DNA from: DASYML01 sp036009045
GTDB taxonomy: Bacteria > Acidobacteriota > Blastocatellia > Pyrinomonadales > Pyrinomonadaceae
Length of the DNA: 45,860 bases
NCBI GenBank assembly: GCA_036009045.1
Contig: DASYML010000121.1
Coordinates: forward strand, 1 to 45,860
Direction: 5' to 3'
The position numbers and the translations under genes were made by a program. Below are positions 8,524-18,000 of the stretch, piece by piece. The notes below the pieces were generated by a model. The model was not told the origin of the DNA. It did no database searches and saw nothing but the letters and a program-made list of their open reading frames with translations. Each line of letters opens with the position of its first letter. Positions within the stretch are counted from its first letter, which is position 1.

Positions 8524-9402
8524 ATGGCTGACATCAGACGAAGCCTGCCGGAGAATATTCCCGGCGATTTTTTCGTTGACGAGACCTGTATTGACTGCGA
8601 CGCCTGTCGCCAGATTGCGCCGACGGTCTTTCGTGACCACGGCGACCAGTCGAGCGTTTTTCAACAGCCCGCGACGGCGGAAGAGACGCGCCTCGCGTTC
8701 ATGTCCCTGGTCGCCTGCCCGACCGGTTCCATCGGCACGCTCCGCAAGGGGGACGCGCGCATCGGCATCGAAGCCTTTCCCTCGCACATCGCAGACAATG
8801 TTTACTTCTGCGGCTTCACCTCCGCATCGAGTTTCGGCGCTTGGAGCTATCTCATCCTGCGCCCGCCGGAGGCAGGTGGCAACGTGCTCGTGGACTCGCC
8901 GCGTTTTGCCGGTCCACTCGTCAAGAGAGTGACCTTGATGGGCGGCGCGCGCATGATGTTTCTGACGCACCGCGACGACATCGCGGACCATGCCGCTTTC
9001 GCCAAAAGATTCTCTCTACGGCGCGTCATGCATGAGAGAGACGGCGCGGCTGGTTACGGCATCGAACAAATCATCGAAGGCGAAGAGGCCGTCCGGCTCG
9101 ATGATGACTTAACGATCATCCCCGTGCCCGGCCACACGCGCGGTCACATGGTTCTGCTCTACCGCGACAAATTTCTCTTCACGGGCGATCACCTGGCGTG
9201 GTCGCCCGCGCGCGAAACCCTGACGGCGTTTCGCAGCGTGGCCTGGTATTCCTGGGCAGAGCAGACGCGCTCCATGAAAAAACTCCTGCCTTACAATTTC
9301 GAGTGGGTACTGCCCGGCCACGGGCGCATCCATCAAGACACGCCCGCACGCATGCGCGAGCATTTACAACGCTGCATTGAGTGGATGAAGGCGACACGAT
9401 GA
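8524..9402 (+). CDS. Ferredoxin-metallo-beta-lactamase fold fusion protein
   Basis: I place the start at 8524 (MADIRRSLPEN). The frame stays open upstream to 8407, but that stretch is the arm of an intergenic hairpin and shows no protein-like sequence; a GAGGTG lies about 10 bp before 8524. The 292-residue product has an N-terminal single-cluster ferredoxin with Cys22, Cys25, Cys28 and Cys65-Pro (CX2CX2C...CP), expected to bind one [4Fe-4S] cluster. From about residue 85 a metallo-beta-lactamase fold follows, with a variant first metal motif THRDDIADH in place of HxHxDH, then GHTRGH, FTGDH and LPGHGR. This arrangement is known from cyanobacterial and plant homologues of unproven function. A redox-linked hydrolase or oxidoreductase is a fair inference; the substrate is unknown. 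Confidence 0.88.
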   Translation: MADIRRSLPENIPGDFFVDETCIDCDACRQIAPTVFRDHGDQSSVFQQPATAEETRLAFMSLVACPTGSIGTLRKGDARIGIEAFPSHIADNVYFCGFTSASSFGAWSYLILRPPEAGGNVLVDSPRFAGPLVKRVTLMGGARMMFLTHRDDIADHAAFAKRFSLRRVMHERDGAAGYGIEQIIEGEEAVRLDDDLTIIPVPGHTRGHMVLLYRDKFLFTGDHLAWSPARETLTAFRSVAWYSWAEQTRSMKKLLPYNFEWVLPGHGRIHQDTPARMREHLQRCIEWMKATR

Positions 9403-9443
9403 TGGGCGCGCGTGCGGTTTCGCGCTCCTTCTGCTATAAATGA

Positions 9444-9510
9444 AGTGACAAGTGACAAGTGACAAGTGAGGAGTAAAATCGCTTTTTCTCGTCACTTGTC
9501 ACTTGTCACT
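9444..9510. repeat. Intergenic hairpin, family B (GTGACAAG words), abutting lepA
   Basis: Left arm: AGTGACAAG repeated three times. Right arm: CTTGTCACTTGTCACT, followed by a T7 run. The T run ends at the lepA ATG (9519), leaving no room for a usual Shine-Dalgarno. The same arm and CACTGTTTTYTTATG junction is seen at dnaX. Confidence 0.85.
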
Positions 9511-9518
9511 GTTTTTTT

Positions 9519-11317
<1,799 letters not shown>

Positions 11318-11318
<1 letters not shown>

Positions 11319-11564
11319 TGGTAAATTGGCCTCGGTTTACGCCGACCGATTTTGAGTACGACTTTCAACGAGACGAACTTGCCGCGCATCACGTTTGAGG
11401 AAGCAGCGGAATCTTTCTTCTCCGATTTTACAGTGCGCCGGAACAAGTCTTACAAGGACCGTTACCAGTTGATTGGACGAAGTGTCGGAGGACGTTCACT
11501 CAAGATTATCTTTCAACTCAAGTCAAACAACGTCGTGCGAATAATTACAGGATGGGACGTCTGA
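11318..11564 (+). pseudogene. BrnT-like (DUF497) toxin, frame-shifted near codon 20
   Basis: Reading from the ATG at 11318 (overlapping the lepA stop) gives FEYDFQRDELAAHHV, the BrnT N-terminus, then a stop at 11396-11398. The rest of the domain continues in the +1 frame: ITFEEAAESFF, then YQLIGRSVGGRSLKIIF and VVRIITGWDV up to 11564. The two halves join into a normal-size BrnT (about 80 residues) only across a frameshift between about 11365 and 11395. A TTG at 11352 could start a shortened 70-residue product, missing the first strand. BrnT is a ribonuclease toxin of type II systems. The last 13 bp overlap the antitoxin start. Either the toxin is inactivated or there is a sequence error. Confidence 0.65.
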
Positions 11565-11839
11565 GTAAGAGAACAAGAAATCTTTCCGAGGAAGAGATTG
11601 ATCGGCTCGTCACCGCACAGGCCGACGACGATGCTGCCTGGGGAAAACCCGTCCGCGTACATCAATCCAAATCTTCTGCGGTCTCACTCTCGGCGGAACT
11701 CGCTGCCCGCGCCGCTTTCTTCGCTCGCCTGCATCGTGAAACAAATGTTGAGGAATGGCTCAAACGCATTATAGAGGAGCGAATAGAGATAGAAGAGGCA
11801 GCCTTTACCGAATCAAAACGCGATCTCGCCAGACAATAA
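11552..11839 (+). CDS. BrnA-like antitoxin
   Basis: A 95-residue acidic/basic mosaic protein starting inside the last codons of the toxin frame. The N-terminal half (NLSEEEIDRLVTAQADDDAAWG) resembles the BrnA linker that precedes the DNA-binding part. The second half (VSLSAELAARAAFFARLHRETNVEEWLKRIIEERI) fits a short strand plus two helices, as in ribbon-helix-helix antitoxins. It would neutralise the BrnT-like toxin and repress the pair. The toxin-first order is typical of brnTA. Assignment to BrnA rather than another RHH antitoxin rests mainly on context. Confidence 0.65.
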   Translation: MGRLSKRTRNLSEEEIDRLVTAQADDDAAWGKPVRVHQSKSSAVSLSAELAARAAFFARLHRETNVEEWLKRIIEERIEIEEAAFTESKRDLARQ

Positions 11840-12019
11840 CCCATTACTGGCCCACTATTGACTAAGCTCTGAGTTTGTCGTACAACCTAATCACTCACTG
11901 GGCGTCCAGTTGTCGCCAACGGCGTCGTGCCTTGCAGATTCTGGATACCGGACACCATGCTTTAATTCGTCTTAACTGTAGCGCCGTCAGTTGTTGTCAC
12001 GCTGCCTGGCAAAGCGCTC

Positions 12020-14173
12020 ATGAGATACGGCCCCGGCCTACATTTGCTTCTCCGTCTTATCGCTCGCGTTATCTACACGGTAGTCGCCTGTCTGGCCTGC
12101 TCCTTTTTTCTGGTCCAGGGAAGCGGGCGGGCGCAGGTCTCGGCCAGCCAGCGTCCAGACGTTCTGCGTTTGGAGGCCAGCACGCATCTCATCAACAATT
12201 GCTCCGGTCCTCAACGCTCCACGCAGGTGCAACTCAAAGGGTCCGGCACGGGTCCCGGCAAACAGTTGCGCTCTCGCTGGACCGTCACGGGCGGGCGCAT
12301 CAACGGCACTGGCCGAGATGCCGTGTGGGACCTTGACCGCGCTTCGCCCGGCAGGTACAGGGCCACTCTCATCGTCGAATCCGGCGGCGATTGCCAGCCC
12401 GATTGCGAGGCCCGCGCTTCGACGGAAGTCCTCGTGCGTGGTTGCCCTGCGCGCGCTCCCGTCCTCTGTCCGAGCGTCTCCATGTGCTGTCCCGGCGCGG
12501 CCACGACAGGCCAGCCAGTGACCTTCAAGATCACCAACACCAGCGGCGGCACGCCCGGCTTCAAGCATGCCTCTCACTGGAATATTTCTGCTGGCAGGAT
12601 TATCAGCGGGCAGGGAACCTACTCGATACAGGTTGATACAACCGGGCTTGGCCCACAGTCGCTCAGCGCATCTTTCGAGTCTGTCGGATACGGTCTCAAA
12701 TGTAATGCTGTGTGCTCGACGGACATGCATCCTCCGTACCCATCCACGCTGAGAGGCAGTGTCAACACCGGGCGCGACGGCAGACCCTTACGCGGCGCTC
12801 AAGTCATAGTTTCGGCGAACGACAGGACTTCGATTCTGAAGACTAACGGGCGCGGTTACTATGAACTGGCGGGGTTGTCGCCCGGCACCTACAGGGTCGA
12901 GGTCAAGGCACAGGATTTTGGTCCACAAATAGAGACAGTCGAGTTGGCTCCGGCTGGGAGCAGGGATGTCAACTTCTTTTTAAGTTCCCTGCCCACGCCC
13001 CCGCCCGCGCCGAGCGCCCCGTCGCCGCAGCCATCGCCGTCAACCAGCGCGCGCCCGTCACTGTCTCCCTCTCCCGAAGCCGAAGCGATCATCACGGCGA
13101 CGCCGTCCATACGCGCTGTGTTGCAAGCGCCGCTCAATGAGCGTTCCCCCGCGCAAACGAGCATCACTCCCTATCTACTCTTGATCATCTTCTGCATTCT
13201 GGCTGCCCTTGGTTCCGCCACGATGCTCAAAGATAAGAAGAAAACCTTGCTGGGCGGCGACGCGCCGGAAGATGAAGTTCTGAGCGACGAAGTGACCTGC
13301 ACAGTCTTCGCTCCGGCGGAAGCGCCGCTGGGGGATTGTTTTCTGGTCCAGGTCTTCGCGCACCTGCCGGAGCATGCAGAGCTATTGACCGCGAAGGCCC
13401 AGGAATCGGATGACACTGCGAAGCAGCGCGGGTCCAAGAAGTTGGAGACCATCATCAAGCGCGGGCAGGAGATGGTCTTCAATCTGACGATGCCCGGACT
13501 GGAGATTGACGAGACCTCTCAGGCTCTCATCTGGGATGGAGAGGTTGATACGGTCCAGTTCGCCGTCACGATTCCCGAAACAGGTAAGACCGGCAATATT
13601 ATCGGCACGGTGACGGTCTGTTATCAGAGCGTGCCTATCGGACATATCAAGTTCAAATTCAAGATTGCTCCCGGCACGCAGCCACAGCCGCAGCAGGTCT
13701 TGCCAGTCACATGTGCAGAGGCCGCGTCTCTCCCTCAGCAGAACTTTGTGCGTTACAAGCAGGCTTTCATTTCCTACGCTTCACAGGACCGCCCGGAAGT
13801 TCTCAAGCGCGTGCAGATGCTGAAGATGGCCGACATCAAATTTTTTCAAGACCTGCTCACGCTTGAGCCTGGGGATAACTGGGAGAAGACCATCTACAAA
13901 TATATTGATGAGAGCGATGTCATGTTTCTCTTCTGGTCATCGGCGGCGAAGCAATCTGCCTGGGTTGAGAAGGAGGTGCGTTACGCGCTCAATCGCAAGG
14001 GCGGTCATGATGAAGCCGCGCCGGAGATTCTGCCGGTCATTATAGAGGGGCCGCCCGTCGTCACGCCCCCTGACGATTTGAAGATGCTCCACTTTAACGA
14101 TACATTCATGTACTTTATCAGCGCGGACGAGGCGACGCGACCGAAAGCCAACGGCGGTAGTGGGTCAGTTTGA
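12020..14173 (+). CDS. Receptor-like single-pass membrane protein with cytosolic TIR domain
   Basis: A 717-residue protein with an order I read as: signal peptide (residues about 8-36), Cys-rich periplasmic beta region (about 40-235, with at least ten Cys), a carboxypeptidase-regulatory-like Ig fold (about 242-322, 'STLRGSVNTGRDGRPLRGAQVIV' to 'LSPGTYRVEV'), a Pro/Ser linker, one membrane helix (about 384-404, YLLLIIFCILAALGSATML) followed by basic residues, a cytosolic beta domain (about 425-555) often found with TIR or CHAT domains, and a C-terminal TIR domain (about 578-700). The TIR part has FISYASQDRP, the mid-motif QDLLTLEPGDNW, and SAWVEKEVRYAL, where Glu652 sits four residues after Trp648, as the NADase Glu does in SARM1 and bacterial TIRs. 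NAD-consuming or signalling activity is therefore plausible but unproven. No partner effector gene is adjacent. Confidence 0.85.
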   Translation: MRYGPGLHLLLRLIARVIYTVVACLACSFFLVQGSGRAQVSASQRPDVLRLEASTHLINNCSGPQRSTQVQLKGSGTGPGKQLRSRWTVTGGRINGTGRDAVWDLDRASPGRYRATLIVESGGDCQPDCEARASTEVLVRGCPARAPVLCPSVSMCCPGAATTGQPVTFKITNTSGGTPGFKHASHWNISAGRIISGQGTYSIQVDTTGLGPQSLSASFESVGYGLKCNAVCSTDMHPPYPSTLRGSVNTGRDGRPLRGAQVIVSANDRTSILKTNGRGYYELAGLSPGTYRVEVKAQDFGPQIETVELAPAGSRDVNFFLSSLPTPPPAPSAPSPQPSPSTSARPSLSPSPEAEAIITATPSIRAVLQAPLNERSPAQTSITPYLLLIIFCILAALGSATMLKDKKKTLLGGDAPEDEVLSDEVTCTVFAPAEAPLGDCFLVQVFAHLPEHAELLTAKAQESDDTAKQRGSKKLETIIKRGQEMVFNLTMPGLEIDETSQALIWDGEVDTVQFAVTIPETGKTGNIIGTVTVCYQSVPIGHIKFKFKIAPGTQPQPQQVLPVTCAEAASLPQQNFVRYKQAFISYASQDRPEVLKRVQMLKMADIKFFQDLLTLEPGDNWEKTIYKYIDESDVMFLFWSSAAKQSAWVEKEVRYALNRKGGHDEAAPEILPVIIEGPPVVTPPDDLKMLHFNDTFMYFISADEATRPKANGGSGSV

Positions 14174-14196
14174 GTTGAGTGAAGATGAAAGCGGCG

Positions 14197-14292
14197 TTCA
14201 CCACCGCAGACACAGAGCTCACAGAGGACGTACAGAGAAGAAAGTTCAAGCCTCTGTGCGTCCTCTGTGAGCTCTGTGTCTGCGGTGGTGAA
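14197..14292. repeat. Intergenic hairpin, family E
   Basis: Arms TTCACCACCGCAGACACAGAG and its complement, continuing inward through CTCACAGAGGACG / CGTCCTCTGTGAG, enclose a loop with AGAAGAAAGTTCAAG. It begins 24 bp after the TIR gene stop and probably ends that transcript. The window's first 32 bases are a second, cut copy. Confidence 0.85.
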
Positions 14293-14421
14293 TCTCACTA
14301 TCCCAGGCACTCAAGATCAAACTAACCCGCTACCCAGGCGGCGCATGAATGTCTCCCCGCCGAAAAATTCCCGGTCCGTTATTAACTTTTGTGTTCTCTT
14401 ATATCCAAGGAGATTCCGAAG

Positions 14422-16074
14422 ATGAAGCGTCTTCCCCTGGCTTTGACATTCTTACTGATTTCACTTCTACTGATTTCCCTGCCCGCGCTCGCGCAGCATC
14501 GCCACGCTCTTCCTGAAAACACGAAGCCCGTCACGTTGATGCAGGGTCTCGGAGAGAATCATCATCCGGTCCAGACAAGTAATGCCGAGGCGCAGCGTTT
14601 CTTCGATCAGGGACTCCTGCTCGTCTACGCCTTCAATCACGCGGAGGCCGTGCGTTCGTTCAAGCAAGCGCTTGAGCTTGACTCTCATCTGGCGATGGCG
14701 CACTGGGGCATCGCGCTCGCGCTTGGACCAAATATCAATGCCGCGATTGATATGGAAGGCGAGAAGGCCGCCTATGATGAGGTGCAGAAGGCGCTCGCTT
14801 TATCATCTGGCGCGCCGGAGAACGAACGCGCCTACATACGCGCGCTGGCGAAGCGATACTCGATTGCGCAGGGGGCCGATTTGAAGAAGCTGGCGTCGGA
14901 TTACAGGGACGCGATGAGAGAGTTGGCGAGCGCGTACCCGGACGACCTAGACGCCGCCACGCTCTACGCCGAGAGCGCCATGGACCTGCGCCCCTGGAAA
15001 CTCTGGACCAGCGACGGCAAGCCCGCCGAAGGCACTGAAGAAATCATACTGGTCCTGGAATCCGTCCTTCGTCGCAACCCCAACCACGTCGGCGCGAACC
15101 ACTATTACATACACGCCGTCGAAGCCTCGCCGCAGCCTGAACGTGCGCTTGAGAGCGCCGACCGCCTGCGCGCGCAAATCAAGGCCGCAGGCCATCTCGT
15201 ACACATGCCCGCGCATATTTACATGCGGACCGGCGATTACGATTTGGCCGCGCGGAGCAACGAAGACGCGGCGGCGGCTGACCGCGCTTACTTCGACAGC
15301 ACTGGGATGAAGGGCATGTACGCGGCGGGTTACTACAGCCACAACCTGCATTTTCTGGCAATCGCGTACAGCATGTCTGGCCGCTTCAAGGATGCTCAGA
15401 GGGCCGCTGACCAACTGGCCGCCAACGTTGGCCCATTCCTCAAGGACGTGCCCCCGCTCGAATCATTTCTCATCGCTCAGCCCTTAGTCCTCGTCCGCTT
15501 TCATCGTTGGGACGACATCCTCAAAGCGCCCGCGCCGGAGCGCAGCCTGCATGGCACGAACACTCTCTGGCACTGGGCGCGCGCGATGGCCCACGCCGCC
15601 AAGGGGCAGACCGCAGAGGCTGAGACTGAACGCAACGCCTTCGTCGAAGCGCGCAAACAGATGCCGCAGGGAGCCGAATGGGGTCTCAACAGTGCAGAGA
15701 ATATTCTCAAGATTGCGTCGAACATGTTGGACGCGAAGATTGCCGCCGCGCAACATGAAGAACCAGCGGCCCTCGCATCATTGAGAAAGGCCGTCGAGGC
15801 TCAGGACGCTCTGGCCTATGATGAGCCGCCAGCGTGGTTCGTCCCCGCGCGCGAGGCTCTGGGCGGCGCGCTCCTGCTCAGCGGCAAGGCTGCGGAGGCC
15901 GAAGGGGTTTTTCGCGCAGACCTCGGAAAGAATCCGCGCAGCGGTCGCTCGCTCTTCGGCCTGCTCGAAAGTCTCAAGGCACAGGGCAAGACCTACCCGG
16001 CCCAGTTCGTCCAGAGAGAATTTGAGACGGCCTGGAAGAACGCCGACACTCAACTCAAAGTTGCAGACCTCTAA
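14422..16074 (+). CDS. Secreted tetratricopeptide-repeat protein
   Basis: Start at 14422 (MKRLPLALTF), chosen over the upstream in-frame ATG because AAGGAG lies 9 bp before it and a perfect signal peptide follows (cut at ALA-Q, near residue 25). The 550-residue mature-type protein opens with a His-rich patch (QHRHALPENTKP) and then TPR helices: FDQGLLLVYAFNHAEAVRSFKQALELD, HLAMAHWGIALALG and, near the C-terminus, ALGGALLLSGKAAEAEGVFRADLGKNPRSG. This family of about 550 residues is frequent in Acidobacteriota and Proteobacteria, usually beside other envelope genes; its role is unknown. It lies 37 bp upstream of the DUF3179 gene and may share its transcript. Confidence 0.85.
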   Translation: MKRLPLALTFLLISLLLISLPALAQHRHALPENTKPVTLMQGLGENHHPVQTSNAEAQRFFDQGLLLVYAFNHAEAVRSFKQALELDSHLAMAHWGIALALGPNINAAIDMEGEKAAYDEVQKALALSSGAPENERAYIRALAKRYSIAQGADLKKLASDYRDAMRELASAYPDDLDAATLYAESAMDLRPWKLWTSDGKPAEGTEEIILVLESVLRRNPNHVGANHYYIHAVEASPQPERALESADRLRAQIKAAGHLVHMPAHIYMRTGDYDLAARSNEDAAAADRAYFDSTGMKGMYAAGYYSHNLHFLAIAYSMSGRFKDAQRAADQLAANVGPFLKDVPPLESFLIAQPLVLVRFHRWDDILKAPAPERSLHGTNTLWHWARAMAHAAKGQTAEAETERNAFVEARKQMPQGAEWGLNSAENILKIASNMLDAKIAAAQHEEPAALASLRKAVEAQDALAYDEPPAWFVPAREALGGALLLSGKAAEAEGVFRADLGKNPRSGRSLFGLLESLKAQGKTYPAQFVQREFETAWKNADTQLKVADL

Positions 16075-16111
16075 AGAAATCCCAACAGGAATCATGACTC
16101 TGAGCAGATAA

Positions 16112-17395
16112 ATGGAAAACATTTCAAACGCATCGCCAGCGAAGCCCGTATCTTTTTTCAGCCGTCGCATCATCGTCTGGACCAGCTTGTTCCTGATCGT
16201 GCTCGCGGCCCTCTCGGCGGTGCTCATTCCGGCCATTCTCATCCAGCCCTTCCGGCCACAATCGCCGCGCGACCTGGAAATCTCTTATACACTGCGTCGC
16301 TGGTCGCCCATCCTGACCATCTTCTTTTCGCTCGTCGCCTTCATACTGGTCCTGCGGCTCTGGCCCGCGAGTCGTCGCTGGTGGCGCAAATCCGCGCTGG
16401 TCCTTTTAATGGTCCTCTCACTGGTCGCCACATGGCTCGCGCGGCAGAACCATTTTGAATGGATGTTCAACCCGCTGGCGCGGACGGCTTACGCGAGCGC
16501 TGGCGAGGCTGGCTTCGTACGGGATGACGACATGGTGATGGCCGTCAAAATCAACGGCGAGGCGGTGGCTTATCCGATTCGACAGATGACCTATCATCAT
16601 CTGGTCCAGGATTCCGTCGGCGGGACGCAAGTCGTCACTACCTATTGAACGCTCTGTCACACCGGTCTGGTGTGGGAATCAACTGTAGACGGGCGCAGGC
16701 TCACTTTTCATCTGGCGGGCATCAACAACCAGAACTTCATCATGCGCGATGAAGAGACGGGGTCATGGTGGCAACAGGTCTCCGGCGAGGCCATCATGGG
16801 CCCACTCAAGGGCCGCCATCTCAAGCCTGTGCTACATGATGAAATCTCCTTCAAGACGTGGAAGCGCGAAGAAGCGCGGGGGCGCGTCCTCAGACCCGAC
16901 GAACGCATCGCCGCCAAAGGGGATTATGCCCCGGCGGATTGGGAACAGCGCATGACGAAAGTGCCCGTCACGACCAGCGTCGCGGCGGATCAGCGGCTTG
17001 AACCGCGCACCCTCATCGCGGGCATCAGCGTCGGCGCGGCATCCAAAGCGTACCCGCTCTCCGCTTTGCAAAAACAGAGTCCGGTGCAAGACAGGCTCGG
17101 CGTCGTCCCCATTCTCATCGTCGTTGGAGAGGACCAAAAATCCGTGCGCGCCTACGAAAGAAGCATCGCAGATGCCAACGGCACGCGCATCCTGGACCTC
17201 TTCGCCAGGCCCGGCTCTTCTCCGCTTGTTTTAGTGGATACTCAAACCGGCAGCGAGTGGAATTTTTCCGGCGCGGCGATAAGTGGCCCATTAAACGGGA
17301 CCCGGTTGCGGAAACTCTCCCTGCTCGAAGATTACTGGTTCGACTGGCACGCCTACCACCCGGACACCTCCGTTTATACCATCGGCGAACAGTAG
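16112..17395 (+). CDS. DUF3179 membrane protein with selenocysteine at in-frame TGA (Sec179)
   Basis: Two open stretches (16112-16645 and 16649-17395) lie in the same frame, split only by TGA at 16646-16648. Read through, they give one 427-residue protein with three membrane helices (about residues 17-40, 68-88, 95-112) and a periplasmic DUF3179 domain. The domain signature is 'YPIRQMTYHHLVQDSVGGTQVVTTY' then TGA-TLC. The family has Cys-x-x-Cys here (TYCPLC), so the TGA falls exactly on the first Cys, giving Sec179-Thr-Leu-Cys182. A hairpin right after the TGA has the loop GGUCU, the same as the apical loop of Escherichia coli fdhF SECIS. Downstream homology (SGEAIMGPLKG, LVLVDTQTGSEWNFSGAAISGPLNG) is undamaged, arguing against a pseudogene. 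Function of DUF3179 is unknown; a redox role for the U-x-x-C pair is inference. A plain nonsense mutation or sequence error is the alternative. Confidence 0.85.
16646..16674 (+). promoter_or_regulatory. Bacterial SECIS element for selenocysteine insertion
   Basis: TGA at 16646-16648 is followed, after a 9-nt spacer, by a perfect 6-bp stem (16658-16663 CACACC with 16669-16674 GGTGTG) closed by the loop GGTCT (16664-16668). A T-G wobble can extend it by one. Bacterial SECIS elements need a short stem-loop within about 16-37 nt of the UGA and a G near the start of the apical loop for SelB binding; both hold, with the loop at the near limit. Confidence 0.82.
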
Positions 17396-17396
17396 G

Positions 17397-17487
17397 GCAG
17401 AAACTAGAGGCCGGAGGCTGGAGACTAGAGGCTAGTCAAGAACAGTTGTCTTTATTTAGCCTCTAGTCTCCAGCCTCTAGTTTCTGC
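17397..17487. repeat. Intergenic hairpin, family D (CTAGAGG words)
   Basis: Left arm GCAGAAACTAGAGG, GGAGACTAGAGGCTAG; right arm CTAGCCTC-like complement ending CCTCTAGTTTCTGC. The loop TCAAGAACAGTTGTCTTTA is closely related to the loop of the other D copy (37938-38071) and to loops in families A and C. Starts 1 bp after the DUF3179 stop; probable terminator. Confidence 0.85.
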
Positions 17488-17494
17488 TCTAAAC

Positions 17495-17764
17495 TAACGT
17501 GAGTTCGACGTAAGGCAGAGCACACCCTTCAAGCTTATCCACGCCAGTGGATACATATGAGAGCCGGGAGCAACGCCCCCGGTGACTGGTCCAACATAGC
17601 ATCCGACCCTGAAAGGGTCGCACCTTAATGTTGGGTGTGCGACCCTTTCAGGGTCGAAATATTTTGACGTGAGAGGACCGGGGGCGCTGCCCCCGGCTCT
17701 CACAGGTTGCCCTTCCAGGGCACAGACCGCTTGTCTGACAGCCTCATACGTCGAACTCACGTTA
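17495..17764. mobile_element. MITE-like element with perfect 18-bp terminal inverted repeats
   Basis: The ends TAACGTGAGTTCGACGTA (17495-17512) and its exact complement (17747-17764) bound 270 bp without a credible gene. Inside are more inverted repeats (GACCCTGAAAGGGTCGCAC, and GAGAGCCGGGGGC-type arms). A third copy of the end, in the same orientation as the right one, follows at 17769-17788. The core AGCTTATCCACG, CAGTGGATACATATGAGAGCCGG and GGTTGCCCTT-CAGGGCACA recurs at 24412-24543 with different termini. It looks like a non-autonomous transposable element; no transposase is in the window. Confidence 0.75.
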
Positions 17765-18000
17765 TCTTAGGTCGAACTCACGTTAAACTACGAGCGCTGG
17801 TAGTAATTCGTGTTTGCGTTTAGTCTTTCGTCTTTCCGGCGCTCTTCTTCTTTTTAAGGTAAGAGGACCAGTAATTACCCGTCGCCCTAATTTTGAAGGA
17901 CAGTGCCTCTGATGGTCCTCCTTTTCAGGGATTCGCCTTTCACCCGACATCAAAATTTTTTGTGGAGACTATTGACCGGAGAGGTTCTTAGGGATAACAA
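17765..18000. other. Leader region of the TonB-dependent receptor gene
   Basis: After the extra MITE end (17769-17788) come about 210 bp with no gene and no riboswitch I can recognise; the conserved cobalamin-riboswitch blocks were looked for and not found. AGGGAT lies 7 bp before the receptor ATG and serves as ribosome site. Confidence 0.4.

Noticed and set aside
9444..9510. CRISPR-like array from the repeated GTGACAAG units
   Set aside because: Units are only 8 bp with no spacers, and they form one arm of a hairpin.
16646..16648. Reading the DUF3179 gene as two separate genes or a simple pseudogene
   Set aside because: Both halves share one frame with full homology, the stop replaces a conserved Cys, and a SECIS-like hairpin follows at once.
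17494..17760. 88-codon minus-strand frame within the MITE-like element
   Set aside because: It spans almost exactly the terminal repeats and internal hairpins; no protein-like pattern.
17765..18000. Possible cobalamin riboswitch before the TonB receptor
   Set aside because: The conserved blocks of the B12 box could not be found.
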